Shown: piece after piece, positions 1-10,809 of the stretch
Position numbering within the stretch: the stretch's first letter is position 1
Layout: each line of letters starts with the position of its first letter
Origin: Malaya genurostris
Taxonomy: Eukaryota; Arthropoda; Insecta; Diptera; Culicidae
Direction: 5' to 3'
Length of the DNA: 64,000 nt
Assembly (NCBI RefSeq): GCF_030247185.1
Contig: NC_080571.1
Coordinates: forward strand, 162,226,352-162,290,351
Program-made: the position numbers and the translations under genes
The notes under the pieces: model-generated
Told to the model about the DNA's origin: nothing
Seen by the model: the letters and a program-made list of their open reading frames with translations, nothing else
The model's database searches: none

Positions 1-58
1 ATTAAAAGTGCCATTACTTTTTAGTAATGACACTTCTAATGATCGTGTAAGGGCCGCT
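1..58. mobile_element. Terminal fragment of AGCGGCCC MITE
   Basis: The terminal GTGTAAGGGCCGCT and the TAATGACA-rich interior match the complete 3-bp-TSD MITEs at 3214-3375 and 29738-29892. The rest lies outside the window. Confidence 0.7.
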
Positions 59-118
59 TATAATTTTCCCAATAAGAGAAAATATCTGTTTTCTCTGGTG
101 CTTGCTCAATACTTACCA

Positions 119-164
119 TACACGCTGCCAACAAAATACTTAACATTAAGTACTGTTCGCCCTT
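119..164. mobile_element. Remnant end of CACGCTGCC element
   Basis: TA followed by CACGCTGCC and an AT-rich stretch matches the terminus of the TA-flanked element at 25963-27569. Only about 45 bp are recognisable. Confidence 0.5.
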
Positions 165-182
165 TACAAGAGTTTCGTGCAG

Positions 183-937
183 GACTACTTATTCTTCCTT
201 CTGAATCATCCTTATCGTCATTTCCGCCCTGTGGGATAAATACCAACGTATCGGCTACAGTGTAGCCATATTTACAGACTTTTTAATAACTTTATGATAA
301 GAAAAAAATTTTTACTTAATTTAGATTTTTAGACACGAGTTTTGAATTGAAATAAACATGAAAAATGTTTTGGTGCATTTTTTTATTTTATATTAATGCT
401 TAAAAACAATTAATTGTGCTTTGATGACAAAACACGAAATATCTCATGTTGAACGCAAAATCTAGTCCATTGTTGACGTGTTATCGGATCTTTTGGAAAC
501 CGGAAAAAGTCAAGTTTGGATAGAAATACTTAGTGCAATCACAGTGTGGAACACAACAGTTCATTCTTCTCGTAAAACTAAACAAACTTTTGAGTTTACA
601 CTAATTTAACAAATCTTTTTTGATTACACTTTAATTCACTAAAAAGAAAAACGGCTTGATGCTGATTTCAATTACACAGTGCTGTTACTATATACATTTA
701 TTACATATGAGATTGAAAAAAGTTAAACATTCTCTGAAAATTTTCATTGGTGTGCTAAAATTATACATTTTAATAAACTCGTTTCTGATTTTCTTCACAC
801 TTGGCATCATTGCTCGCGTACCCTGCAAAATATTTTTCTTTTCATAATGTGCGGGTAGCAACATCAAAATCAGCCAATTAGAAACTGGTCCATTTTGGAA
901 CAAAAGCAGCCCCCCCAGTTGTCAGGTCTTGTCTTCG
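183..937. mobile_element. hAT-like non-autonomous element, copy 1
   Basis: This is a repeat shared with 58788-59291, for example the CCCTGTGGGATAAATACC block and the GGAAACCGGAAAAAGTCAAG block. The right end reads AGTTGTCAGGTCTTGTCTT, the reverse complement of the left terminus of the second copy. The terminal motif resembles the CTAGGACA(A/G)GACC ends of the 8-bp-TSD element at 2960 and 25221. The small reading frames in it are not convincing genes. Confidence 0.6.
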
Positions 938-938
938 C

Positions 939-1063
939 TTCTATGTATGAGATTCAATGCGAACTCGCCTGATGGTACCATGCTCGCTAAGAACGATGTT
1001 GCCAATTATTTGTTCCTGAAATGTGAGAGCTGGATATCTAGTTAATATGATGTCTTTGTTTTA
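939..1063 (+). repeat. Fragment of 263-bp CA...TG repeat
   Basis: Matches the second half of the insertion at 21755-22017, ending in GGATATC-GTTAATATGATGTC. It is truncated at its 5' side. Confidence 0.6.
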
Positions 1064-1085
1064 GGTAAGATTTTATTAACGTATT

Positions 1086-1283
1086 TTTGAACATAGCCTA
1101 AATATCTAATATTAGATAAAAACTACACGAGCGAAGTAATAATAAGAAATTATAATTTTACTTAACTCCATGGTTGCAATATCGAATATCGATATTTTTC
1201 GACAATGCTCTGAATTATCGATGTCGTCGATATCGTGGCAATATCGATATTATCGATAAATATCGATAAGTTTCCCATCTCTA
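1086..1283 (-). mobile_element. 5'-end fragment of TAGAGATGGGAAA hAT element
   Basis: Ends at TTTCCCATCTCTA and is rich in TATCGATA motifs. It is the inverted, truncated counterpart of the first 200 bp of the complete hAT element at 17185-18024. Confidence 0.8.
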
Positions 1284-2135
1284 AATTCTACACCCAATAT
1301 GCAACGTCAAGTCGGGTCATACAGCTCTCAGTTTGACGGTAAAGTTTCATGATGCAATTACTTCTAGGGATGGGTATCGAGAGGTAAAGTATCGATACTT
1401 GGTATCGCGATACCATTTTGTAATTTCAGGTATCGGTATCGATACTATAGGAAAAAGGATCGATACTTATTATCGGTATCGGTATTGATCGGAAATGCAA
1501 GCTAGGCCGATTTCGATTAAATTAGTCTTCAAATAATGACCACCCCAAATATCCAAAACGCTGTTGATTGGTTTTGAGATCCTTTGTTCACCCTTTGAGT
1601 TACAGACAATTTCAGTTATTTGAGAATATCTTTTGCAATTGATCAAGAACTTTTTTTTATATTTCAATACCTCGCGAGAATACCTTTCCAACGAGATATA
1701 GAGTTTTATCAAACAAATTCGCGCTTGCGGAGTTATTAGAAACGGTATCATCTCACTTCTTAGTTGATTGAGTCTGTTTCTTCTATGAAAATTCGTTATC
1801 CAAACTGGATAAGAACACTCATTGAAAGTGAAAGACGTCAAACGACAACTTTTGTCGCACATTATCCAACTGACTAATGAAAATAGGCGTACGGATGGTA
1901 CTGAGGTCTCCAATACTGAAGTATTTTTTTTGCTAATTGATATTAATGAGGAAACTGAAGGCAAATCGATTTCCATGTATGCAGAGGGTTGCAAGTTCTT
2001 GGTACCGGGTTTCTGTTAAAAAAACCTTCATTCAAATTATATGTTTTAATTGTTAGGTCGATTATTTTATATTATATGCTCTTACAGAACTTCGATACAT
2101 ACTTACATCAGAAATCATTCGAACAATGGGAATGA

Positions 2136-2564
2136 TCCCAAGCAACCAGAAGTTCCACAATTACTTAAAAAGTCCACTTTCTTGCTGCTTAAAAGTTCAC
2201 GCGGAACTTTTGAGAACTTGAAAGTACAGATCAAGTTCCGCGTGAACTTTCTAGCTGCTTAAGCAAACACGTGGCAATTTTTGACAGTTCGAAGTACAGA
2301 ACAAGTTCCGCGTGAACTTTCTCGCTGCTTAAGAGTGCACGTGGTACTTTTAGCAACTTGAAGGTACAGAACAAGTTCCGCGTGAACTTTTTCGCTGCAT
2401 AGAAGCTGAACAATGTATTCTAGAAGGAGCTTAGAAGTTCGTTCCGCTACGTCGCGCGAACTTTCAAGTGTGGATAATTACTTAGAAATGGGCTGCTTAG
2501 AATGCTATTGATTAACTTTGAGAGCTGCTTAAGCCCTTTTATCCGAACTTCTGGTTAGTTGGGA
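2136..2564. mobile_element. Nested TIR element with 70-bp repeats
   Basis: Inverted termini TCCCAAGCAACCAGAAGTTC and GAACTTCTGGTTAGTTGGGA bound a GTTCCGCGTGAAC-rich core. The superfamily is not assigned because no clear target duplication is visible. Confidence 0.65.
2232..2441. repeat. Tandem repeat, 70-bp period, three units
   Basis: CAAGTTCCGCGTGAACTTT begins at 2232, 2302 and 2372, exactly 70 bp apart. The units also share AAGTACAGA upstream and GCTGC(T/A) downstream. A more diverged unit may precede at about 2162. Confidence 0.85.
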
Positions 2565-3213
2565 TCTTACTAAGAGTTGTATATTTTTCTTTGGACATTT
2601 CTTTGGTTGCCAGACAGAATGGGCGCTTTTGGTGTCGCTGGTTGCTCTTTGATTGACTATTAGAGTGGGATCTAGATAAAGTTTACTTTAAGCTAGTATC
2701 GACAGGTATCGACCATGAAAATATCGATACCACGCGATACCACTTTGCACGGTATCGATCCTAAAAAATCGATACTTTAGGCTTAAGTATCGATACCTTG
2801 AAGTATCGCAGTATCGATACCCATCCCTAATTACTTCCTTGAATATCAGTTCAAATTGTTTTCAAATTATAATATAAATGGATTTCACAACAGATTTCCA
2901 TATCAATTGACAGACTTTTATCTCGTCACTGGAATCAAATACTAAAAGATAGCTCAGACCTAGGACAGGACCAGACAACTGGCTTCTTTTTCTAGAAAAA
3001 TATTTCTCTTCTTATTCCGGTTGCTCCCTGCTGTAAATAATAAATGCCTCGCGATCACTGTTGCCAGAAGAGATAATTATTCATTCTGAAAACTTTCTCC
3101 CCTTATAACATGCAATTATTTATCATTTGAAAACACTTAGACAAATGTTATATCGGTCAAAAATATAGCTCTGGATTCATTTTGATCAGATGTTTGTTTT
3201 GAAGAAAACGTTT

Positions 3214-3375
3214 AGCGGCCCTTACACGAGCATTAAAAATGCCATTTTAAATGATGACTAACTAATGACGTAATTCAAATTTGTTAGAAATTTCGTCATT
3301 AGTGCACCACTACACGTTCATTAAAATGATTTTTTTTTACTAATGACATTTTTAATGACTCGTGCAGGGGCCGCT
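3214..3375. mobile_element. Complete AGCGGCCC MITE, TTT duplication
   Basis: Inverted termini AGCGGCCCTTACACGAG and the complementary right end are flanked by TTT (3211-3213, 3376-3378). The paralogous host copy is uninterrupted at 25718-25720. A 3-bp duplication with GGCC-like ends points to a PIF/Harbinger-mobilised MITE. Confidence 0.85.
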
Positions 3376-4039
3376 TTTAGTTGAAACAGTTTAATAAAAT
3401 TTTTCTAAAACACTCAATTTTGGGTAATTAATTTTTGCAGCTTTATTAACTAAAGTATTCAACATATTCTATTTGAGAAAAATAATAACATACAGAAGTA
3501 TCCAAAGATTCGGTGCTACTCTCAACCAACATAATCAATATTCTCGTCCATATCACACTTCGTGATTTCAGGCTTTCTCTTTGTATCATCCAGTGATTGT
3601 TAAATGTACTCGTATACTTTCCGCATTGACAGGATTTAAAAAAAATTGAACCTTAATCCTATTGAAATAATTAATTTTGAAAAGATGACCCGAAAAATAA
3701 TATATCTAATATCATGCTACATTGTTACCGACGATACTGACAACACTTTTTCTACCACCCTGCAGTAATCTTGATTTCAATGGGCGATCTAACGTTGGAT
3801 TTCATATGTAGAGGGCACGTGAGTGAAAGGATGATGTTTTCGATTTCGTGTGTCAAAACGTATTGAAAATTTGTAAACAATGATAAAAATTATTTATTAC
3901 AATTATTCTAAAAAGATATCTTGACGAAACCTAAAAGTTTAATATAAGAAAAATAGTTTACTACTATCAGGTATCAAAACGAATACGAATTTAAGTTTTC
4001 ATCTTGTAGAATTCGTGGCTCCAGTTTTAGTTCACAATA

Positions 4040-6203
4040 ATGATGAAATGCATAGTTCCTGGATGCCGCTCGAAGGAAAATAAATCCAGAGCTAATTTCT
4101 ATAACGTCCCGTCAACCGGTTACAGCGTGTTCAGAGAATGGAAAAAGTTTTTGAATTTATCTGAATGTAGAACAGAAAAAATTTGCAGGCGTCATTTCAC
4201 TGTTAAAGATTTTAATATTCGTAATAATTTTATTATTTGTGAGATACAAGTGTTGTGATAATGTATGTTGCATTTCAGATAATCGTATCGAATTGAAAGA
4301 TGATGCTATTCCGTCATTAAGAATTCCACAGAGTGGTCCGAAGGTAGATATAGAAGGAGCTTGCTGTGTTTTTCGATGCGGAACAAAAAATAGTAAGAAA
4401 TTGCGAAAGTTTCCATCACGGAAGGCTATTTTGAATAGATGGTTGCAAACATTAGAAATAGGAGAACATGTTACAACTAAGCATAAAATTTGTTTGCGGC
4501 ATTTTACTGTCAACGATTACGTTAAAGGTAATGCAAGTATTTGCAATAATGATGAAATGTATATTTCTAATATAATGTTTTAGTTACGAGGAGATACCTA
4601 AAACCAAGCGCTATCCCATCAAAACATATGAAAAAACTTGTCAAATATCCCAAACGATTTCAACGTGCTAAAGTACCGCCTTCACATTTATGGGATCACA
4701 ACTACTGTGTGTACTATAGAACTCGTCTTACTACGAATCGAGTATGTTACGTTATGGGTTGTTCTTCGAGAGCATGCAAAGGAATTTCTTTACATAAATT
4801 TCCAATAAAAAATAATTCACTTTTTAAATCATGGACAAAAGCTTTGCAATGCTCCGTAATGCCAACGAAAAACTCACGTGTTTGCAGTAAGCACTTTCGG
4901 AAATCGGATTTTGTTCAACGTAACTTTATTTTCTTTTTATATCAAATCCTTTGTATCGCGAAACCTAATTCTAGGGGGACGAGTTTTAAAAAAAACAGCA
5001 ATTCCTATCAATAAATCCTCTGCTACAACGATGTACGGAATAAATAGTGTTGAATGTTCTGACCTTTCTTTATGCGACGACAACAGTGTGGAGGATTTGT
5101 CCACGTCAAAAATCACTAACTCACCACCCCAGAGTAGCTCTCATGATACCGAGAATAATCTGAAAATGACCATAATAAAAAATTCATCGTGTGAAACCAA
5201 CGAAATTGTCATTTCACCCGCTGAAGAAGCAACTGCTGACGTCGATGTGCAAGTAGACAATTATTACGGTCACATAGTTCAAGAAACTGTAAAGAATGTT
5301 CAAAAAGATAACAGCTTGATTCTTTCCGATCTCCTGCAAACAGACTTTGAGACTAACATTTGGACCGGAATTTCGACACTTGAACAATTAGAAGAGATAT
5401 GTTTGGCAGTTAAAACTTTAGAAGATAATTTGTATCCCAGAAAATTTAAAATGCATGCAACTTATCGCGTAATTTTGTCTCTGGCCAAACTCAAGCAAAA
5501 TATTTCGTATGAAGCATTGGGTACTTTATTTCGTATATCAGGTGTAACAGTATCGAAATATATTTCCCACACAATTCAAATGTTGGCACGTGTCTTGAGA
5601 CGTTTTGTTTATTGGCCGTCCAGAGAAGAGCTTCAAAAGAATGTACCTTTGTGCTTCCGCGAGCATTTTACCAACGTAACTGTTGTGTTAGATGCCTTTG
5701 AAGTACCGGTTGCTACACTTAAATGCCTCAACTGCAGAATTTCGTGCTATTCGCACTACAAATCCCATCGCACGGTAAAATTTCTTGTTGGTGTGTCATC
5801 TGGATGAATTATAACATTTATAAGCAAAGCATATACAGGGTATTCCTCAGATAAATATATTTTCAATAGCGAAAGATTAATAGATCGTCTAGAGCCTCAC
5901 ATTGATGAGGTAATGGTTGATAAAGGCGTTTCAATAGAAAATGAATGCTCTAACAAATGTATCAAATTACATGTACCACCATTTTTAAAAGGCGAGAGAC
6001 TGACGGCTAATGAAGCTAGTAGAAACGAAGCAATTGCACGGGCCAGGGTTCATGTTGAACGTGTAATACAACGAATCAAAATTTTCAAGATCTTTACGAA
6101 TACTATTCATAATACTATGCTTAACAACATAGATGACATAATGCTAGTAGTATGTGGGATCGTTAATTTAACTGCTCCGATTTTAAGTGAAGATAAGTTT
6201 TAA
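4040..6203 (+). pseudogene. Triple-THAP DDE transposase, left arm (one nonsense codon)
   Basis: Four exons are separated by GT-AG introns at about 4221-4278, 4528-4583 and 4920-4974. Each of the first three exons encodes one THAP-type C2CH zinc finger: CIVPGC...CRRHF, CCVFRCG...CLRHF and CYVMGC...CSKHF. The fourth exon encodes a DDE_Tnp_4/IS4EU-like catalytic core, with probable acidic residues in VVLDAFEVP, VMVDKGV and HVERVIQRIK. Such proteins bind terminal repeats through THAP fingers and cut and paste the element in the nucleus. A TGA at 5805-5807 replaces a codon read as glycine in the other arm and separates the second and third catalytic residues from the first. The first Met lies two codons before the first THAP cysteine. 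The gene converges on the nuclease gene, which ends at 6745. Confidence 0.85.
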
Positions 6204-6744
6204 ATACATTAACACTTTATTTATGTTTATCGAATATTTCAACGAACAGGTTTCGCCTTTAATTTCTTTCGTTATTTAGATCAATGATACATACAAATTT
6301 ATAATTAATAAAATAAAACTGTCATTGCGTTTAGTAATTATTTTAATCTCTAATCACTTAAATATTGAATAGTTCTGACCCAAGTTTATAAGAATTGTTC
6401 GTTTTTTTGCATTTTCGCTATAGGTGACGATTTTAAAATTATAAACACATCTTACCCTGTTGTTCCGAATCCGGAAGTCAGAACGTTAAAGTTAAAATCA
6501 GTCTATGGAAACGTAAGACTGAATCTAAGCTTGTTAAAATTGACTCAGCCGTCTCTGAGAAAATGAAGAGTTCCGCTTTTGAGTTTTTGATCACTACTTC
6601 CGGAACCGGAAACCGTTACGGATGAAATCGGTTCGTTTGGCTTTTAACATAAACAACAAATGGAATCAGTTTATAGCCATGTTTAGTAGCATTTTTATCT
6701 CTCTCATACCGAAACCTTTATAGAACTGCTGAATAATCTGTTAC
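6204..6744. other. Region between convergent ISL2EU genes, left arm
   Basis: 541 bp between the stop codons of the convergent transposase and nuclease genes. It contains AATAAA-like signals near 6308 and no credible frame. The mirrored copy is at 10267-10809. Confidence 0.6.
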
Positions 6745-8291
6745 TTAACATTTAGAGGAACAGTTATCTTCTATCAATTTAAGTAGCATTCGATTGAAAT
6801 AGAGTGTTTTCAAATCGTTAATCACGGTAGTAACGTAATCTCTATCAAATATAACTTCAATAACATTAAAATCATTGTCTTTCGTAGAGTACAATACAAA
6901 ATCACAGTAATCAAGATTTAGTAACCACATATTGATTTGAACTTGACAGTAGTAACAATGACGCTTATTTAAATAATAACTGGATTGGAAGTCTTGTTTG
7001 ATGAAAACTTTAACAGAAGCGCAGTTCATAATATCATTCAATGATGCATCTTTGTTCATAGGACATTTGATTTCCAATAGTATATTGGAAACTGGATCAA
7101 TTCCATCGGGTGATCCTGCAATCCACGATTCATCGGGATGTATGACCAACCCACACTTTTTAATATTCGGATTGCGTTTTATTTTGTAACATTCGAAAGC
7201 AAGAGGCTCTGTGTCCTTACCATACTTCGTGGCCTCAAGTTTTAAATTTCGTATGTCCCAGTATTGAGAAATCTTTTTGCTCCAATCTGGATTTTTGTTA
7301 CGCAAGTACGTGAAAAGCTTATAGGCTGAGCTAGCTGTTATTCGTTTAGTACGGTTTATCTTCCATGAGTTCGTGTTTTGATCTTTAGTTTCCAACGCCA
7401 TGCGTACGCTCATATCAACATCAACTTGAATATATTGATCAAAATAATCAAACTGTATCGTACTCATTTCATATGGCCTAATAACTACTCCGGATGTTGA
7501 ACGCCTTAAACAGGTGGTCAATTCAGTAGCATTAATGTATTGAGTAACATTGCTGATCTCAGAGGTACTTTGAATTGCACGATTCGCATATGTATTAGGA
7601 ATGTTAAGATGCCTTCCTTCCATATGTTTGCTAATGGCAGATGCTCTAGAAACTGGAATTATAATATTATATATAATATATATATTTGGAAAATTGTTTT
7701 TTTTTACCCGACATAATACAATTGAAGCTTGTGGATAGTAGTTGTTCTTCAGTTTTGCTATCAGTTGTTTTCAAAGACTTCGATTGATTAACGCAACATA
7801 ACTCGGTGATACGTTTTGCTCCCCATGGGGCCTTTTTTGCAGATTTTGTGATTCCCCAAGCTTGTGTTATATCTGTACAAGAAAGATACTCGAGAGTTCG
7901 ATGTCTGCAGAAATATAATTGGACTATCACTAGGCAAAAAATCATTTGTAAATCCATTTTTTTTCTAACTTTTCTATATGAAGAAGGCAAGCAATAATAT
8001 GTTTACACTTCGCTGTACCTGCTTTGCAAGTGCACTTTAGCATCCATTTCGAAATTTCGGGCTCAAGATTTAGTTTAATCTGATGTGGAGCGAGGCCTGG
8101 ATGAGAGGTTTGAGTTACGTACCCAGTCACTTCCACAGTTGCTTGCTCAATTTTACGGTAACCAATACACACTATGTGATTCGCTGTGTATACTGCAAAT
8201 CCTTCTTTGATTGGTCGTACAGATTCTCCAACATAATCAAGGATATCAACTATGCTAATATTTACATCAACATCAGGATGTTCATTTTGCG
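6745..8291 (-). CDS. SWIM zinc-finger / YqaJ-type nuclease, left arm
   Basis: Three recognisable exons run leftwards. The first (from about 8291, after a CTGTAC-type acceptor) carries a SWIM finger, CTCKAGTAKCKHIIACLL. The second contains TDITQAWGITKSAKKAPWG. The third is a 292-residue YqaJ exonuclease domain. Visible nuclease signatures are RITAS near residue 95, YGKDTEPLAF near 133, a SPDG aspartate near 170, LEIKCP (the E-x-K pair) near 183, and QVQINMWL near 226. In ISL2EU elements this second protein is thought to assist transposition or repair; its exact role is not established. The frame is open where the right-arm copy is frameshifted. The first intron's donor reads GTTAG here against GTAAG in the right arm, so splicing may be weaker. 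The true N-terminal exon was not identified; it may lie in or beyond the spacer. Confidence 0.8.
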
Positions 8292-8457
8292 CTGTACAAA
8301 AAAACAGGTTATGTTATGTACATAAATTCGGATCTCGCTCTTTTACAACAAAACATCAATTGCTTTACAATGTTTTGATGTCGAACGAAGGAATTCAACT
8401 TTTCTTACAATTTGTATACTGCATACTCGTTAAACTGTTGGTATATACTGTTAAAAA

Positions 8458-8563
8458 TCGATACAAAAACAACCACTCATTTAAAACATTGCACTAGTAC
8501 CATTTATGAAATCTAGGTAGCGTACTAGGTGCATTGAGTTTTGCGTTAGATTGCCAATGGCCA
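8458..8563. other. Spacer at the palindrome centre
   Basis: 106 bp separate the arms; left-arm TTAAAAA at 8451-8457 pairs with TTTTTAA at 8564-8570. The two nuclease genes point away from this spacer. On the minus strand it has a short open stretch ending WQSNAKLNAPSTLPRFHKWY, which could be residual exon sequence of the left nuclease gene. A TTTTTAACAG acceptor-like motif faces each arm. Confidence 0.7.
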
Positions 8564-8728
8564 TTTTTAACAGTATATACCAACAGTTTAACGAGTATGC
8601 AGTATACAAATTGTAAGAAAAGTTGAATTCCTTCGTTCGACATCAAAACATTGTAAGGCAATTGATGTTTTGTTGTAAAAGAGCGAGATCCGAATTTATG
8701 TACATAACATAACCTGTTTTTTGTACAG

Positions 8729-10266
8729 CGCAAAATGAACATCCTGATGTTGATGTAAATATTAGCATAGTTGATATCCTTGATTATGTTGGAGAATCTG
8801 TACGACCAATCAAAGAAGGATTTGCAGTATACACAGCGAATCACATAGTGTGTATTGGTTACCGTAAAATTGAGCAAGCAACTGTGGAAGTGACTGGGTA
8901 CGTAACTCAAACCTCTCATCCAGGCCTCGCTCCACATCAGATTAAACTAAATCTTGAGCCCGAAATTTCGAAATGGATGCTAAAGTGCACTTGCAAAGCA
9001 GGTACAGCGAAGTGTAAACATATTATTGCTTGCCTTCTTCATATAGAAAAGTAAGAAAAAAAATGGATTTACAAATGATTTTTGCCTAGTAATAGTCCAA
9101 TTATATTTCTGCAGACATCGAACTCTCGAGTATCTTTCTTGTACAGATATAACACAAGCTTGGGGAATCACAAAATCTGCAAAAAAGGCCCCATGGGGAG
9201 CAAAACGTATCACCGAGTTATGTTGCGTTAATCAATCGAAGTCTTTGAAAACAACTGATAGCAAAACTGAAGAACAACTACTATCCACAAGCTTCAATTG
9301 TATTATGTCGGGTAAAAAAAACAATTTTCCAAATATATATATTATATATAATATTATAATTCCAGTTTCTAGAGCATCTGCCATTAGCAAACATATGGAA
9401 GGAAGGCATCTTAACATTCCTAATACATATGCGAATCGTGCAATTCAAAGTACCTCTGAGATCAGCAATGTTACTCAATACATTAATGCTACTGAATTGA
9501 CCACCTGTTTAAGGCGTTCAACATCCGGAGTAGTTATTAGGCCATATGAAATGAGTACGATACAGTTTGATTATTTTGATCAATATATTCAAGTTGATGT
9601 TGATATGAGCGTACGCATGGCGTTGGAAACTAAAGATCAAAACACGAACTCATGGAAGATAAACCGTACTAAACGAATAACAGCTAGCTCAGCCTATAAG
9701 CTTTTCACGTACTTGCGTAACAAAAATCCAGATAGGAGCAAAAAGATTACTCAATACTGGGACATACGAAATTTAAAACTTGAGGCCACGAAGTATGGTA
9801 AGGACACAGAGCCTCTTGCTTTCGAATGTTACAAAATAAAACGCAATCCGAATATTAAAAAGTGTGGGTTGGTCATACATCCCGATGAATCGTGGATTGC
9901 AGGATCACCCGATGGAATTGATCCAGTTTCCAATATACTATTGGAAATCAAATGTCCTATGAACAAAGATTGAATGATATTATGAACTGCGCTTCTGTTA
10001 AAGTTTTCATCAAACAAGACTTCCAATCCAGTTATTATTTAAATAAGCGTCATTGTTACTACTGTCAAGTTCAAATCAATATGTGGTTACTAAATCTTGA
10101 TTACTGTGATTTTGTATTGTACTCTACGAAAGACAATGATTTTAATGTTATTGAAGTTATATTTGATAGAGATTACGTTACTACCGTGATTAACGATTTG
10201 AAAACACTCTATTTCAATCGAATGCTACTTAAATTGATAGAAGATAACTGTTCCTCTAAATGTTAA
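8729..10266 (+). pseudogene. SWIM / YqaJ-type nuclease, right arm (7-bp deletion)
   Basis: Mirror copy of the left-arm nuclease gene. The SWIM exon begins after TTTTTTGTACAG at 8728. Introns lie at 9051-9114 (donor GTAAG) and 9312-9365, followed by the YqaJ exon. Relative to the left arm, 7 bp are missing just after 9970, immediately beyond the KCPMNKD segment. This creates a TGA at 9971-9973 and puts the remaining 97 codons (from about 9974) in another frame. The E-x-K nuclease pair lies before the break; the glutamine-rich motif and C-terminus lie after it, so the product should be truncated. Confidence 0.85.
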
Positions 10267-10809
10267 GTAACAGATTATTCAGCAGTTCTATAAAGGTTTC
10301 GGTATGAGAGAGATAAAAATGCTACTAAACATAACTATAAACTGATTCCATTTGTTGTTTATGTTAAAAGCCAAACGAACCGATTTCATCCGTAACGGTT
10401 TCCGGTTCCGGAAGTAGTGATCAAAAACTCAAAAGCGGAACTCTTCATTTTCTCAGAGACGGCTGAGTCAATTTTAACAAGCTTAGATTCAGTCTTACGT
10501 TTCCATAGACTGATTTTAACTTTAACGTTCTGACTTCCGGATTCGGAACAACAGGGTAAGATGTGTTTATAATTTTAAAATCGTCACCTATAGCGAAAAT
10601 GCAAAAAAAAACGAACAATTCTTATAAACTTGGGTCAGAACTATTCAATATTGAAGTGATTAGAGATTAAAATAATTACTAAACGCAATGACAGTTTTAT
10701 TTTATTAATTATAAGTTTGTATGTATCATTGATCTAAATAACGAAAGAAATTAAAGGCGAAACCTGTTCGTTGAAATATTCGATAAACATAAATAAAGTG
10801 TTAATGTAT
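10267..10809. other. Region between convergent ISL2EU genes, right arm
   Basis: Mirror of 6204-6744. No credible gene is seen. Confidence 0.6.

Larger units (their letters stand above)
1365..2829. mobile_element. Complete 1.46-kb hAT-type element with TCGATACC repeats
   Basis: Terminal inverted repeats TAGGGATGGGTATCGA and its reverse complement are flanked by an exact 8-bp duplication, ATTACTTC (1357-1364 and 2830-2837). That is the hallmark of the hAT superfamily. Both ends carry clusters of GTATCGATAC-like subterminal repeats. A 174-codon frame on the minus strand (1470-1994) and shorter frames on the plus strand show no domain I recognise, so I treat the element as non-autonomous. A second TIR element with tandem repeats is nested at 2136-2564. 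Confidence 0.9.
1284..2959. mobile_element. Fragments of the CAGAGATGC repeat host, split by a hAT insertion
   Basis: Bases 1292-1350 and 2838-2959 match 36055-36180 and 41998-42044, which belong to a hAT-like repeat with CAGAGATGC ends. The repeat is interrupted here by the element at 1365-2829. Bases 2913-2916 (GACT) are the unoccupied version of the site where the gypsy-like element at 36209-41997 sits in another copy. Confidence 0.65.

Noticed and set aside
2150..2441. CRISPR-like array
   Set aside because: The 70-bp period has no separate conserved repeat and unique spacers; whole units are similar, and the context is a eukaryotic transposon.
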